In this document: positions 48,880 to 62,055 of the stretch, piece by piece
Numbering within the stretch: the first letter of the stretch is position 1
How the letters are laid out: each line of letters begins with the position of its first letter
Source: Paulinella micropora
Taxonomy: Eukaryota; Cercozoa; Imbricatea; Euglyphida
Direction of reading: 5' to 3'
DNA length: 64,000 nt
Assembly: GCA_009731375.1 (NCBI GenBank)
Contig: BJOX01000311.1
Location: 501,395 to 565,394, forward strand
The notes under the pieces: model-generated
What the model was told of the DNA's origin: nothing
Database searches by the model: none
The model's input: the letters and a program-made list of their open reading frames with translations, nothing else
Translations under genes and position numbers: made by a program

Positions 48880-49056
48880 TATAATAATAATAACAATAAT
48901 AATAGTGCTTCTGTCAATGGCTGATGCATTTCTGCACATGCGCCTCCATCGTCTCACCCGTGAGGGGAGTACGAAGAATTGACGATAAGCTCTAATGACA
49001 CCCCCGCAAGGGCAGTTCCAACACTTCCAGACGGGCCGGTATGTTCAATGAAAATA
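48880..49056 (-). mobile_element. tRNA-derived SINE, copy C, head missing
   Basis: This matches the body and tail of copies A and B from the AAT tail (48880-48904) to 'gttcaatgaaaata', then jumps straight to 'tatgtacatatcc'. The tRNA-like head and neighbouring AAT repeat are absent, as from a deletion between short 'aaaata' matches. Confidence 0.65.
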
Positions 49057-49115
49057 TATGTACATATCCATATATATATATAAATAAATAAATATATATA
49101 TATATAATAAATATA
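49052..49115. other. Empty insertion site of the 20 kb element
   Basis: 'atatatgtacatatcc' plus (TA)n and 'taaataaataaatatata' runs on into 'ataaatatatactgtaacg'. The left part equals the sequence before 9731 and the right part that after 29877. Both flanks of the insertion carry TA runs, consistent with a TA-tract target. Confidence 0.7.
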
Positions 49116-49991
49116 TACTGTAACGAGAAGGAAAAGAAAGAACCTATATTAAAGGGCACGCATATAATCCAAAAGAAAGTAAGGATAATCACCGGGTAGA
49201 ATTAATAAGATACCGTCAAGGAAACAAGATCTAGACTTAGTCTCCCTACCTTACTAAACCGATAAGAGCATCCAATGAACTAAACCGGTGGTAAGGGGAC
49301 AGGACCAACAACATACGCACCAACACACTAGACACGCAAGACTCTGCGGAAAAACTGCTGCATACCACAAAGAATAAAAATGAGGGACAGCCAAAAAAAA
49401 ATAAATCCAGGGACCGATAAACAGACTCGCAAAAAAAAAAAAAAAAAAAAATTCAAGCTAGTACCAGAGGATATTTCGATCGAGAGGATATCAGGAGACC
49501 CAGGCGGATCAAGACGGAACTCAAGATCAAGGAGAGACCAGTGGACCCAGGCGGATCCAGACGGAGCTAAAGACCGATATACATAATAGTCTTTTCAAAC
49601 CTTTACATAAAACCCCCGACTGCTATGACAACATCATACAGAAGGTCGTCTACATGTGTGCGGCCAGTCGTGCTCTTCCAATTGTGATTCCCTAGTGCGA
49701 TGGGTCGGTCTTCGGATTCGCCCCCTCTCGCAGTGGGGTTATGCGCAGGTTTGGAGCCCACACGCGGTGACGAGTGAGGACTAACAACCCTTACCGGCAG
49801 TCGAATACTCCAACAAACCCGTGGAAATTTTCAGAGTTGAAACTTAACTATTATTTGAGGTTGTCAAACAGTGACTATCATTTCAGTTTTTCAACATGAA
49901 TAAGGGCCATTATCGTAATATGCAATAGTTATTAATTGTAGATGTGTTGATTACTTATGACTTGCATTATCGACATAGAACTAAGGGGGAG

Positions 49992-50306
49992 CGTTGGTAT
50001 GACAACTACGTTTTATTTTTAGTGATTACTTTGTGACTGGTGAGTAATTTATCAGTATAGTTCTAGTCATTGTAACGGACGTAACGGTCCATATTGGCAT
50101 TCAGGATTGTACACTCATCATTGTGTAATAATTACAGTCGTGCGGACTTTATTTCAGTTTCATTATTACCTTTGAGTTTGTCAGTTCTGCTATCTACGTG
50201 CGGATTAAAAGTGTCGATTGGTATCGTGGCTTCTAACGGAGTCACTCAGCAAACCGGCGTCTAAGATATTAGGTCAGTGAGTGACAGGGTATTTACCTAA
50301 TCAACG
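49992..50306 (+). repeat. Copia LTR, block copy 2
   Basis: Counterpart of 30802-31116, preceded by the same polypurine tract. Its start 'cgttggtatgacaactacg' is closer to the 5' LTR than copy 1 is at this point. It is followed by the CGATG duplication and the old RT remnant. Confidence 0.85.
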
Positions 50307-50384
50307 CGATGAATACCATAAGGCTAGGATCACTTTGAGAGGAGACCTCCTGAAAGCGGGGTTGCAGTATGTAACTTGACTGGC
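50307..50384 (+). pseudogene. Older Copia RT remnant, block copy 2
   Basis: Same sequence as 31117-31194, encoding 'ARITLRGDLLKAGLQYV' before a stop. Confidence 0.7.
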
Positions 50385-50527
50385 AGGATCGTAAGCAACG
50401 GCTCTAACGACACACTGCAGTTACTCTGATACGGCCGGTCCTGAATTATTAATTAAGATTATAGTTCCAACAAATATGAACTAACGTATATACCGGTTGT
50501 ATTAATCTCATCACTTAGTTGACTTCC

Positions 50528-50850
50528 CAATCATCGGATCGGCTTCAGCGCATCGGATTCAGCTTCAGCGCGTCTGGATCGGCTTCAGCGCATCGGATTC
50601 TGCTTCAGCGTATCGGATTCGGCTTCAGCGCATCCGATTCTGCTTCAGCTCGTCGGAATCGGCTTCAGCGCGTCGGAATCGGCTTCAGTGAGTCGGAATC
50701 TGCTTCAGCGCGTCGGGATCGGCTTCAGCGCGTCGGGATCTACTTCAGCGCGTCGGGATCGGCTTCAGCGCATCGGATTCTGCTTCAGTGAGTCGGAATC
50801 GGCTTCAGCGCATCGGGATCGGCTTCAACGCGTTGGGATCGAATACGAGG
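50528..50850 (+). repeat. 20-bp minisatellite, copy 2
   Basis: Unit for unit the same array as 31338-31660, so both derive from one recent duplication. Confidence 0.9.
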
Positions 50851-51598
50851 CGACACAGCCTGGCGAGTGCCGGATCTACGGAATCAGTGGTGTTTCGGAT
50901 CTAGGGGAAAGAGACTCGCACTGGATAGTATAGACCGACACTAGGTCGGGTGGACGATGAATGACTAGGTGCCGGATAGGGGGGAAATCGGAAAAGAGGC
51001 AAGCATCTTGTTCAAGTCGTGTGGGGTAACGATTTCGAGCGGGATGGCGGATACCTGATTTTTCGGGCGTTGGGTGACGGTAATTGAAGTATAATCGAAT
51101 GGCCCAACTCGAAATTTTGCTTAAGTCATTAATACTAGTACGGCGACGACCGTCACTCAGGTTCGTATTTGCATTCTATCCCGAGGTCGGTCGGCGGGTG
51201 CGTAACTTCGACTCCTCGCGCGCACACATGTGAGCGCGCTCGGGGGGGGAGAAGGGATTATGCCGGCCCACCCGGTATATAATGGCAATACTTACCGTTC
51301 CGGTCTGTCGGTTATCCTTGGTCTAGAGATTACGGAGTCCCTACTTTAGCTATTCCTCAGTCTTCATATCGTTAGTACAGTTATCTGTTATTAAATATCC
51401 TACTATCGCAACAAGCGTAAGTGTCGATAATACAGGTACTTAGCATGAGAAACAGAGGCTGTAACAAGAAAGAGCAAATAAGCAGTGTTGTTAACTTAGC
51501 TTGAGCGACAGAATCTCACGTTGAGAGAAGCCACGGAGCTCCAGCACCTTCCGAACCTGCCAAAAGTGCACACGTGATAAGCAACAGACTCATTCCTA

Positions 51599-51912
51599 TT
51601 GGACAGCAATAGCATTTTTTTTTACCACGATTTCTCCCCGGGAAAGGTGACAAGGGGAACAAGGTCAAACTCACGGATGCGGATGCGAACAGACAAGCTT
51701 GAAATGCACATGGACTTCCAGCTAGATTTTAGACAAGCGACACAGACTGCAAAGCCAGCTGCAGCCATCTGCTCAGTACCTCGTTGTCGTACAAGCGCCA
51801 CGAGTCCGAACCACCTACACGGGTATGAGGCTCATGTGAGTGCAGCGAGTCTGTACAAGGCCTGCATTATCACTGGCCAAAGGCTTGTATCGCGGAAGGA
51901 ATACGTAGAGTC
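51599..51912 (+). CDS. Hypothetical ORF in the duplicated block, copy 2
   Basis: Counterpart of 32409-32722 with two substitutions near its end. It runs into the gap at 51913. Confidence 0.3.
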
Positions 51913-51922
51913 NNNNNNNNNN

Positions 51923-51992
51923 AGAGAGAGAGAGAGGGAGGGAGGGAGGGAGGTAGCGAGAGAGAGTGAGAGAGAGGAAGGGAGGGAGAGAG

Positions 51993-52041
<49 letters not shown>

Positions 52042-52150
52042 CAAGTGGGAAGAGCGGGGAACCGGTGGGCGACAGAAGAAGGCAGAGTGTGTGTGTGTGT
52101 GTATGTGTGTGTGTGTCCGTGCGTGATAGAAGACTGGGGTGAAAAGAAGG
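51923..52150 (+). repeat. (GA)n tract and (GT)n run between block copy 2 and COG4
   Basis: The purine tract extends to about 52041; a short unique stretch and (GT)n follow at 52088-52125. No coding sequence is seen; the missing last exon of COG4 would be expected here. Confidence 0.8.
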
Positions 52151-52179
52151 GAAGGTAAGAATGGGGCTGAGAAAGGACA

Positions 52180-52450
52180 CCGTCGCTGGTCCAGTAGTCG
52201 CTGACCTCCTCGGCCGTGTCCAGCTGCAGGATGGCTGCCATCTGAGTCAACCTCGCCACCTTGTCGCGCACAGAGCCTAACCAACACAGCAAGCGAGCCA
52301 CACTGCCCCACCTGCATGCTCAGCGTGTATCATATCATGCATATACACAAATGATGTGTGTGTTTGTGTATGATTATGCAAGTAATTTCGTGCTCCTACT
52401 TGTGCATTAAATGAAATAGTACATGCATACATAAGTTCATATGTGTATGC

Positions 52451-52490
<40 letters not shown>

Positions 52491-53916
52491 TACATGCATC
52501 ATGTATGGAAACATAACTGCATATGTGCACATATTCTGAATATGAATATATATGTACGATGCTCATGTATGCATGCGTGTACGTATGCATGTGAATATGT
52601 ATGCATACTTAATAATACATCATACATACATACATACATACATACATACATACATACATACATACATTACATATACTACATGTACATACATACATACATA
52701 CATGCATACATACATACATACATACATACATACATACATACATTACATACATACATATTTGGCAGCTAGTTCTGTGCTTTGACCGTGTTGTTTGAGGGTT
52801 GAGAAGTAGGAGCTCAATTTCCGCACGTCGGCGTCCAACTGGTACACACAGCGCGCACGCAGCATGGCACACCGCGCATACAGCAGGGCTTGCGTCTTGT
52901 GACGGTAGAGCACAGCGAGGCAATAACTATCCGTATGCTGGATATCATACCCCTCTCTTTGCACCCTGGCTTACGCGTGCATCTGTGTGCAGTGAGCCCT
53001 GTCTGCGCTGCGCATGTGTTTGAGTGGGCAAGGAGACTGAGCCAAGGCGTGTGCTGCTGTGTTGCGAGTCTGCCCGACTGAGCCTGTGTGCATGCTGTGT
53101 TTTTAACCTGCATGCCCCCATACAAGCTGAAACGCTTCTTGAAGACGATTCTACCACAGCCCGTACACCCCACGTCATGTGCCTCTCCGTCCACAGCACG
53201 CAAGATGCAACAACGACAAGACAGAATACAGTGGAAACCATAGAAAGGCGAAGGGAACAAGAAGAAAAAGAGTATAGGTAAATAAAGCAAACAGACAGCA
53301 AAGAATAGGAAGAGAGAAAGAAGGAAAGAAAGGAGAAGGAAGGCGAGGAGAAGGGGAGGAGAAGGGGAGGAAATAAAAAAGAACTGAAAATATACACACA
53401 ATGTGCAAATAATTTCTTTGATGCCGTCGTTGGGCGTGTGCGTGTGCGCTACTTTTCCAGGCGCAGGGTCAGGTCCTTAAGCAGGCGCTGCACCTGCGCG
53501 CAGATAGCAAACAAGACATAACTGCCTGCTGATAGCGAATAAGAGACATATCAGTCTGCTGCTGCAGGAACAAGCGCGGCAAGCCCACACACGTGTCCAC
53601 ATATCCCCGCACATCCGTGCACGCAACAGCAACCTGCCACCTGACTGCAGCGCACGTGCATACGCCCACCTGCCTGATGCACATGCATGCCAACACGGCA
53701 GCATGTGCTAGCTACAAATCTGTCGATGGCCTTGCAAGTTTACTATACATGCACTTCCAGGCACTTACACACACGTCTTTTGATGGTGAACAGAAAATAC
53801 AACAGGCCATGAAGTCCATATGAATATGTGTGCATGTGTGTAGTGAAAGGGCAGTGTGGGCGTTGGGGTGGGCCGAAGCAGATGCGGTGGCGTGCGATGT
53901 GTATAGTGTGTGCGTG

Positions 53917-53951
<35 letters not shown>

Positions 53952-54740
53952 GGTGGTGCGCCAGGGGCAGCGACAGTTAGACACGCAGGCGAATACAAAC
54001 ACACACGCGCAGACAGAGCGACTTGGCCAGAAGGTGTGCTGGGTAGGAGGTGGGGTATGGACCAGTGTGTCAAAGTTGAGTTCGCTCAGGCACGGCTGCA
54101 GCGGCTCCAGCTCCGCCGCTGGTGTACACACCCCACATACACGCAGTGCACTCAGTGTCCGCACCGCACACACAGGCTGTGTGCGTGCGCTCAGCCACAC
54201 TTGCTGAGCAGGGCGCGACACTGTGAGCTGCGCTGTGGTGTCGGGAGTAGGTTTGGAAAGCCCGGGCACTCTGCGACAGAAGAAGAGAGCAGGAGCACGA
54301 GAAGTTGGGAAGGGGCTGGCGGTACCGAGCGCCTGGATCAGCGGCTGCGTGAAGGAGTGGCCCAGCTCGCGCTCGCTGTACTCATCCTGCCCCAGCTCGT
54401 AGCTGCCAACAGACACACACACACATCCACATGTACACACTCCAGCTCTGCCAGCTGTACAGTGCGGTGCTGGCGCTGTTGGCTGAATGAAATATGGGGC
54501 TGCTATGCACGAAGCCTGGCAAATTGCCATCTAGCCACGCACAAAGCAATAAAGAGAGGGAGCGCAGAGTTGGTGGGTCGAACACAAGCGCGAGCATGCA
54601 GGAGCCGCGCGGCGGGTGCGCGGCCAGCAGGGAAGGTTGGCAATTGCTGGAGGGCATGGAGTGACTTTTCTTTCTCAAAGGCCTCCACCCAGGGCCGGAT
54701 CGCCTGCTCCACCACCTTGAGCACCGTCCCCAGCCCTGGC
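52180..54740 (-). CDS. COG4: COG4, Golgi tethering complex subunit: C-terminal exons
   Basis: Minus-strand exons match the C-terminal half of COG4, part of the eight-subunit COG complex that tethers retrograde vesicles at the Golgi. From 5' to 3' they include 'GLGTVLKVVEQAIRPWVEAF' (about 54730-54660), 'ELGQDEYSERELGHSFTQPL' (54410-54325), 'LEPLQPCLSELNFDTL' (54125-54060), 'VQRLLKDLTLRLEK' (53500-53460), 'YQLDADVRKLSSYFSTLKQ' (about 52845-52780) and 'SVRDKVARLTQMAAILQLDT' then 'EVSDYW' (52275-52190). The usual ending after DYW (a Trp-Arg-Leu-Thr-Pro block and about 25 more residues) is not found before the duplicated block, so the gene's end is missing or displaced. Confidence 0.85.
52448..52757. 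repeat. (ATGT)n and (ATAC)n microsatellites in a COG4 intron
   Basis: 'tatgtatg' runs at 52453-52487 and 'catacatacata' runs at 52619-52757 form near-complementary halves that could fold on each other. They lie in the last visible intron of COG4. Frames through them are artefacts. Confidence 0.9.
53910..53954. repeat. (GT)n microsatellite in a COG4 intron
   Basis: Dinucleotide run; similar runs occur at 54746-54800, 56927-56952, 57459-57494, 61910-61938 and 62020-62069, all inside predicted introns. Confidence 0.9.
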
Positions 54741-54744
54741 CGAG

Positions 54745-54801
<57 letters not shown>

Positions 54802-54934
54802 GACTCAACAAAAGCTGCTGGGCAGAGGCACACGGTGTGTGGGTCGTGCTGGTGGCGGAGCAAGCGGCAGTGTGTGATGCGCGCTACAAGCATGGGCTGT
54901 GCTTTAAAGTTGGGGGGCGGTTGCGCATGATGGT

Positions 54935-56854
54935 ACCCTTATGCAGAATATTATTGTAGTTGACAGAAGAGACCTCCTTCAGCTCGTCCAGAGCCTGTCC
55001 ACAGGATTAGGACAGAACGAGAGATAGACAGAGCGTGCAGCAGGGCGGTGTGCACTTGGGGAGTGGAGAGTGTGCGACCATCTGGAACAGCTCCTTGGGC
55101 CCGGCCGGGTGATGCGCGAAGACGCGCGCGCCTTCCTCCTGCAGCCTGCACGCGCGCACAATAGCACACACTGCTAGGCGATGGCGGGGCGGGCTGCGCA
55201 GGCGGGGCCGGACCGCTGGTGCAACATGCCTACGAAGCGCATGGAATATTCCACGTCGTTGAGCGCCGCTGCACCAGCACACATAGCCACATGCACAGAC
55301 CGCATGCAGCAGCCAAGCTGTGTGCAGATGTATAAAGGTAACAGAAAAGAGTGCAGTCTGCTACAAGCATCTGGAGGGCGTTCTGATGCAGGAAGCAGTG
55401 TTGGTGCTGGTGTCCGAGCTTTGCCTCTTTACTCACCTAACATGGCCGCGTCGTCCCGTAGCTTCTTCTTTTGTGCCTCGCTCAGGCCAGATTCCCCAGC
55501 CCCGGCCTGCACCCCACACAACACTCTGGTCGGTTGCCGCAGCAGCTTGCTCCCCGCCCTGCAGCCCAGGCGTGGTGTGTGGCAGCAGTGCGCGGTTTAC
55601 GGTGGTGTTGAAGATAGAGCTGATGGAGGAGGCGGCGGCTTGCAGTGAGGCGGCAGAATTCGTCAGCGAAGAGCCCTCACCACGGGCCGCCCGCTGCGCC
55701 GCGCCGCGGTAGCTGCAGTACACCACGCAGCAACACCAACAGATACGCTTCTGCAACTAGAACTGACATCGCTGTGAATGGCATCGTAGCGACGGGATAC
55801 GGGATAAATGATTGCCGTCTTGTGTGTGTTGCGCGCGTGTGTCTGTGTTTGGGTGTACGTTTTGGCGTAGCTGGTGAGGTCTTTGGAGAGGGCCTCCTGC
55901 ACAGTGGCACATGGCAACTCGATAAGACACGCTCTAGCGACAGCACGCAGAGTGCAGACACTTCAACAAGCCGCAACGCGTGCGAGGCATGGTGAGAGCA
56001 TTTGCGAGGCATGTGTCAAGTGTTGGCGAAGAAGAGAGCAGGCGGGCAGTGCTTGCCTTGAAGTCGCCGCGCAGCACGGCCAGCACGTGGTTCAGCACCG
56101 CGCACGCGCTGTTCAGGTTGTAGGTCGAAATTGCGCGGGTTGCGCCTGCCCCGCACACAGCCCACACACACGCTTCAGACTGCAACTTCCAGCTACTGCT
56201 ACTACACACCTTTACATTCAACCCTCACCATACTTACAAGTAGGCATAGACGCGCTCGGTAGCAGGCACCAGTAGATCGCGCATGCATGCTCGGAGCACC
56301 TTCCTCACAATTCGGCCCGCAGGCGCGCAGACGCACGACACAGGACGCGGACAGCAGCAACAAGGGCAGCGGAAGGGCAGGACACTCGGCAATCAAGGCA
56401 ACCACACCGCACAGACAGCCACACACGCTTGGCCAGCCATGTGTCAGGCATGGGCCGCGCCTATTTCCAAGCCATGAAGAGCAAGCACGAGGGAAGAGGG
56501 GAAAAGGAAGAGGGGGTGGGGAGGTGGGAAGGGGGCTGACTGTTTTCCAGGATGCAGAACACATCGTCCACCTGCACACGCGGGGCAACAGAGATCGTGT
56601 ACGTATTCGCAAGATCGCCGCTCAGGCCAGCAACTGGCAGCAAGCACAGCAGCGACAGTACATCGCCCGCCTCGCAAACGTGGGCATACAGGTACAAGCT
56701 GCTGTCTACACGGAAAGAGAGTGTGTGTGTGTGTGCGTGTGTGTGCTTGGCTCCTGCGGCGGTGCTCTGTAGTGGTATGAAAACAGGGGAGGAGAAAAGA
56801 AGAAAGCTAGCAGAGAAGAGAGAAGAGGCCAGAAAGAGAGAGAGAGAGATAGAA

Positions 56855-56887
<33 letters not shown>

Positions 56888-57460
56888 ANNNNNNNNNNGG
56901 AGAGGGAGATAGAAAAAGAGGGAAGGTGTGTGTGTGTGTGTGTGTGTGTGTGGGCGCAGTGCAGGCCGCGACCATGGTGCGGGTCAGAGTCTCTTCAAAG
57001 AACCTGCACCACACACACACAAGCAGCCACATTGTGTGTTGCACTGGTCCTTTAGGCTCCTGTGCAGGGTTATGCCAAGACACGTTGCATGTTAGGATTG
57101 TTTTTGGTCTCTTGGCATGTTGGTGCATAGAGTGGTCGCTGCCGCCCGATCCAGACTATACTCAGATCTACAGACGACCCCACACAATCCGCGCACTCTT
57201 CGCTAAGCGCGGTGTGGAGTTTGCCAACACACGGCGCGCGCGTGCGGGGGCAGACCAGGGTCCTAGCGCCTTGCTGAAGAAGCCGTCGCCGTGCTCGACG
57301 CGCTCTGCAGACTGCGCGTTGTCCAGGAAGCTGGCCGCGCCGGCCCCGACGCGCGCGCCCGCACCGCCCCCGCCGCCCGCCCCTGCACACCACGCACATC
57401 GCGGGTATGCCCCTTGACCGGAGCTGAGATCTCCAATTGTATGTTTGTGCGTGTGTGTGC

Positions 57461-57496
<36 letters not shown>

Positions 57497-57586
57497 TTCG
57501 GCGCGCAAGCCATGTGCGGCACACCTGCCATGCGGTCGGCCACGGAGGAGCCGATGGATCCCAGGTTCTTTAGCGCCGTCGACGCC

Positions 57587-57669
<83 letters not shown>

Positions 57670-57965
57670 NNNNNNNNNNCGCCCGCACCTCACACACACA
57701 CACACACATGTGGCGCAATCTGCACACATGCACCTGCCGGACGTACTGGGTGGATGTTATGGGAAGGTGGTTGTGTGGATGCACAGAGTAAACTCCTCGG
57801 ACTGGTCGCAGAGAAGCGCGTGCAGTTGAGGGCGGAGGGCTACCAAAGGTCTGCTGGAGCGGCTTGGCACCTTCGTGCTTGTTCATGCGAATTGCCATGC
57901 GCGTGTTCTGCACCAGGTAATACTCCTCCAGCGCCACGTACGCCCCCATTAATTCCTGCCACACA
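54935..57965 (-). CDS. COG4: COG4: middle exons
   Basis: Exons in order are 'WQELMGAYVALEEYYLVQN' (57963-57842), an inserted Ser/Gly-Ala-rich stretch ('LKNLGSIGSSVADRMAG', 'ASFLDNAQSAERVEHGD'; 57580-57250), 'VDDVFCILE' (about 56580-56545), 'RAISTYNLNSACAVLNHVLA' (56140-56055), 'VQEALSKDLTSY' (55910-55870), 'SSISSIFNTTVNRALL' (55650-55580), 'ESGLSEAQKKKLRDDAAML' (55500-55440), 'ALNDVEYSMRFVGMLHQ' (55270-55195), 'RLQEEGARVFAHHPAG' (55150-55075) and 'ALDELKEVSSVNYNNIL' (55000-54935). The order agrees with COG4 throughout. The inserts near 57.3-57.6 and 55.6 kb have no counterpart in animal COG4 that I recall. Introns contain (CA)n, poly-C and AT repeats. Gaps lie at 56889-56898 and 57670-57679. 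Confidence 0.85.
56857..56898. repeat. Poly-G run ending at an assembly gap
   Basis: About 30 G, two A, then 10 N (56889-56898), in an intron of COG4. Confidence 0.9.
57588..57679. repeat. Poly-C run ending at an assembly gap
   Basis: About 80 C with one G, then 10 N at 57670-57679. It lies just upstream (in gene sense) of the 'LKNLGSIGSS' exon. Confidence 0.9.
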
Positions 57966-58264
57966 GCCCATCCGCTCTTGCGTGGCGAACGGCCCGCGCC
58001 CAGCGGGCATTCCCGCCTTGTGGTGTGGCAGCCATGCATGGCCCCTGCCGCGGGTCTGTTTGCGTCGTGTGCCGAGCTGCCTGTTGCTGGCAGCTGCGAT
58101 GTAGCAATGCGAACAAGATGCCAAGGCGTTTAGTGTGGGAATATGTATGAGGTACAGCTGTGTGCACGTATATGAGCTGCGCGGCCTTGTCGTTGGAACA
58201 GGTCACAGATTTGAACGCGTCTGCTAGTGTATGTCCTGGCCTTGCGTGGCAGTTATGTTGGAGT

Positions 58265-61200
58265 GTACCTGGAGCGCCTCGTTGGTCTTGGACACGTGCA
58301 GCAGGTCTGCCGTCATCGCATCCGCCTGCCAGGCACATGCACGCACAAGGCCAAGCTGACATGCTCCACATGCTACACGCAGCATGGCGTGCTGCTGCGC
58401 TGGACTCATCGCTTAGCTCGCGCGGCCGAAGGCAGCTTGGCCTTCTGTGAGCTAGCTTCTTCGGCGTGTGCTGTCTGTGGTGTGTGTTCTCGTCTGCAGC
58501 TGTGTGCGCACTAGGCGGCAGTGTGGTTGGCTCGGCGCGCTTTGCAGGCTGGTGTTGTTGTGTGTAGGGTGCGGGTCATGCGGCACCTTCATGCTGTTGA
58601 GGATGCTATGCGCTTCCTGCAGCACAGACCCAGGCCATGCTGGGTGCAGCACGTGGGCAGGCAGTCAGAGCTGTACGTGCAGCATAGAGCGTACCTGAGC
58701 GCTGGCGGTGCCGCCTGCTGTCGACTGGGAAATGGCCTCCAGCGCCTTTTTCGCTGCACAAGGCACGCCAGCACGCACGCTGCAGTGACAGAGCGCCACC
58801 AAGAGAGGGTTAGAGCGCGGGCTCGGGACGGGTGGCAGTGCGGCACGAGATATAGATATAGATATAGATATAGATATAGATATAGATAGAGATATAGATA
58901 GAGATAGAGATAGATATAGATATAGATATAGATATATATATAAATATAGATATAGATATAGATATAGATATAGATATAGATATAGATACATGCAGGCCAT
59001 AGGGCGAGGGAGAGGGGACCGCTGGTGGCGTTGTTGCGGATATACAAGTCGAACACCTCGCACAGATTGCTCAGCTTCTCCTACACGTGCGGCACCACCG
59101 TGATGCTGGCGTGTGTCTGTTGGCCTGCGCGTGCGTGTGTCGGGGGGCATGTGGTGTACGGACCATGTCGGTCAGCAGCATGTCCACCTCCTTCATCTCT
59201 AGCCCCGCGATCTACGCAAACAGCAGGTTGCACAAGCACACAAACGAGGCGTGCGCGCTGTTGATAGCGAACCAAACAGCATATGCGCAAAGAATTTGCA
59301 AATGATGCCGTGGATACATGCATGCTTTTGTTTTCGTATATTAAAGAGCTTGCAACGACATTATCATGTATTTGGGCATGAACGAAGCAAGCATGCGAGG
59401 GTTCTGGCTGTGCAAACAGATCCCCCTGGCTGCGCTCTTTTCTTTTGAAGAGCTGCGTTCGAATCGGTTAGCGCAGCACCCTAACTTCAATTGAGGGGGA
59501 CGTGTGGAGTAAGTGGCAGTGAGGGCGGAACGTGGACTAAGTGCACATTGGGGGGCGATGCATGCTGAGCGGCCGTGGCAAACCTCGTTCTCGGGGCCCA
59601 GCTTGTCTGTTCACAACAGTACACACAGGCCCTATGCCAACACCAACCGACCTCACTCGCATCCCTCCCCCTAACGCATGCGCCGACAGAAACAGAGATT
59701 TCACGAAGCAGCCTGCGTTGCAGTTGCCTTCACGCCATCGTCACATTGCTTTCTTTATTCCTTGATTCCTTTTTCTGTGCTTATGTTTGGAAATGCGTCA
59801 AAGCATGTTAGCATCTGGTCGCAAGCAGGAAAATCCTGACTGACGGGGGATTTGGGGTTCCGTGGAGTGTTACCGCTGTATTGGGGAATCTTGGCCCGCA
59901 GTTGATTGGTCTGTTTCTCTCTGTCAAGGGCCAACGCGCACACACACACACACACACACGCACAGCAGCGCAGATGAGAGACTTGCACTGGTTGAGGGCC
60001 ACCGGCACGAGCAGCCGCAGCGGCGCAACGCGTGTGTGCAGTAGCGCACCGCAGCGGCTGCGGATGGGCAAGGAAATATACGGGGCAGATGGGGGAACAA
60101 ATGTACAGATGAGACAGGCCGTACGTGAGTGTCTGTTTGAGCGCGTACGTGTGTGTGTGGCCGTGCGTGTATGTCATGTTTGTTGGGTGTTATGTTGGCG
60201 GTTGCATTAGCCATGGTTGGTTCGGTAATTATGATGGTGTTGGCTGCCTTCTTGTTGCTGTGGCTGTTGATTTTGGAAGCTGCAGTTGCTAATAGATGAA
60301 GTCATGGTGGCAGTGATTTGCTGCGAGCATGGCAGTTGAAAGCGGGTCTACAAAGTTAAGAAGCAGTTGACGAGTAAGGGACCGCATGAAGTGTTTGAGC
60401 ATGGGCGCCACGGTCAGGTCGTACTCCCGCTGCAGCTCTGCCAACACCGCTCTCGCAGTGTCACCGCTCTCGCAGTGTCACCGCGCACAACCCAAGCAGT
60501 CAGCACAACAGCGCAGCATAGCAGAGACGCAGCGCATACGGAGGCAGGCGGGCAACAAGCAGACCTTGCAGGAACCGCAGGTGGGTGCCCCTGCCGAAGG
60601 CAGTCTGGGCAGCACACACAGAGCACAGACAGCAGACTTAGAGCATGGCGCGGCAAACTACACCACAGGCAAGAGCACGGCGCGGCAAAAGACGCATGCG
60701 CACCTGAATGTCTTTGGCATGCGCCCGAATAGCCTGCACAGCACCATACCATTTGAAACACAGTCACATAGGCAACAAAAAAAAAAAACGATGGCCTAGT
60801 GTGTTCGTGGCAGCAGGTGATGCGCACTGGCTGGCCCAACAGTGGGCTGCTTTGTTCCTCATGGGAGATGTGTTATCTGTTTAGGCCTGTGAGGCAAGTG
60901 CATGTGGCGGCTGGGCTCGCCTGATGGAACACTGCGATCAGCTTCTGCACCAAAGCCTCGTACTGCACCTACAACATGGCAGGCACACATAGAAAGGAAG
61001 ACAAAGGCATGCATATGCCACAAAAAAATTTAAGTTAGTACGCATGTCAGCATGTGTAAAAATACCAGAAAATATTTCATGAACTATTTCTTGGACACGT
61101 ATACATGTTTCACAAGGCTTGGATGGAAGGCTGTGCGGGTTGACTGACCACCGCGCCGTCGGGCTGCGACGCAAGCGTCAGACCTGCACCGCAGCATGCA

Positions 61201-62019
61201 GCACCGTGACATCCACTGCGCTCGTCACTCTAGCCCGCAAAGTATTCGCAGCTCATTCTGTCCTGTGTGCTTCTATCGCAGATACTGTATGCAGTGTCTT
61301 GTTGATGCAAACGTGGTCGCTGTGTGTTAGAGGTGTGCAGCAGCTGTGGAGACCGTCACGCGTGAGCTGCTGAGAGAGCGACTGGCGTGCCAGTTGGCAG
61401 TACGTGATCAGACCTGCCCACACACACAACCAGCCTTTGCAAGCGCCCACAGCGGTAGACCATGCATGACCATCGAAGGGAAGCCCCACCAAAGGGAAGA
61501 GGCGGCTGCAAAACCACAAAAGCAGAAGTAAGAGAAAGAGCAGTCGGGCGGAAGCTCCATGGGACTGGCAGGCAAGTGTGGACACCTGAACTGTCGAGCG
61601 CTGTCCAGGTCCACAGGCACCACTTGCAACTGCCAACCAACACAAGGCAGCGCGCACAGGCGCGTGTGTATGGGGCCTAAAGTGTGTATGGTGGCAATCC
61701 TTGTTGCAAGACGCGAAATGACTGTAGGGAGTGTTGCGTGCAGTCTAAGGTGGCAGTGTTACGGCGTGTTCAAGCCCTGCGATGACTTGCGCCTTGACGC
61801 GGTTCTCCAAGCCCAGCAGCACCTGTACACACATTACACCAGCTCCTTCCACCTGCACGAAATGCCACAGTGCTCGAGAGGTGAGGCTGTGCGTGTGTGA
61901 GTATGTGTCTGTGCGTGTGTGTGTGTGTGTGTGTGTGTGGCCTGGTAGGACACGTCGTTCTGCACGGGCTTCTGCTGGTGCAGCACGCGGTGAATCTGCG
62001 TCGCCGCCACCTGCTCCAC

Positions 62020-62055
<36 letters not shown>

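Larger units (their letters stand above)
48767..52043 (+). repeat. Duplicated block, copy 2 (without the 20 kb element)
   Basis: It starts with the 59 bases also found at 8795-8853, then an N gap (48826-48879), a truncated SINE, the empty (TA)n site and the 3 kb matching 29878-32959. A 10-base gap at 51913-51922 lies at the purine tract. Because it lacks the 20 kb element it preserves the pre-insertion arrangement. Confidence 0.9.

Noticed and set aside
57437-57829. Poly-Pro, poly-Gly and poly-Arg frames near 57.6 kb
   Set aside because: They come from a poly-C run next to an assembly gap inside an intron.
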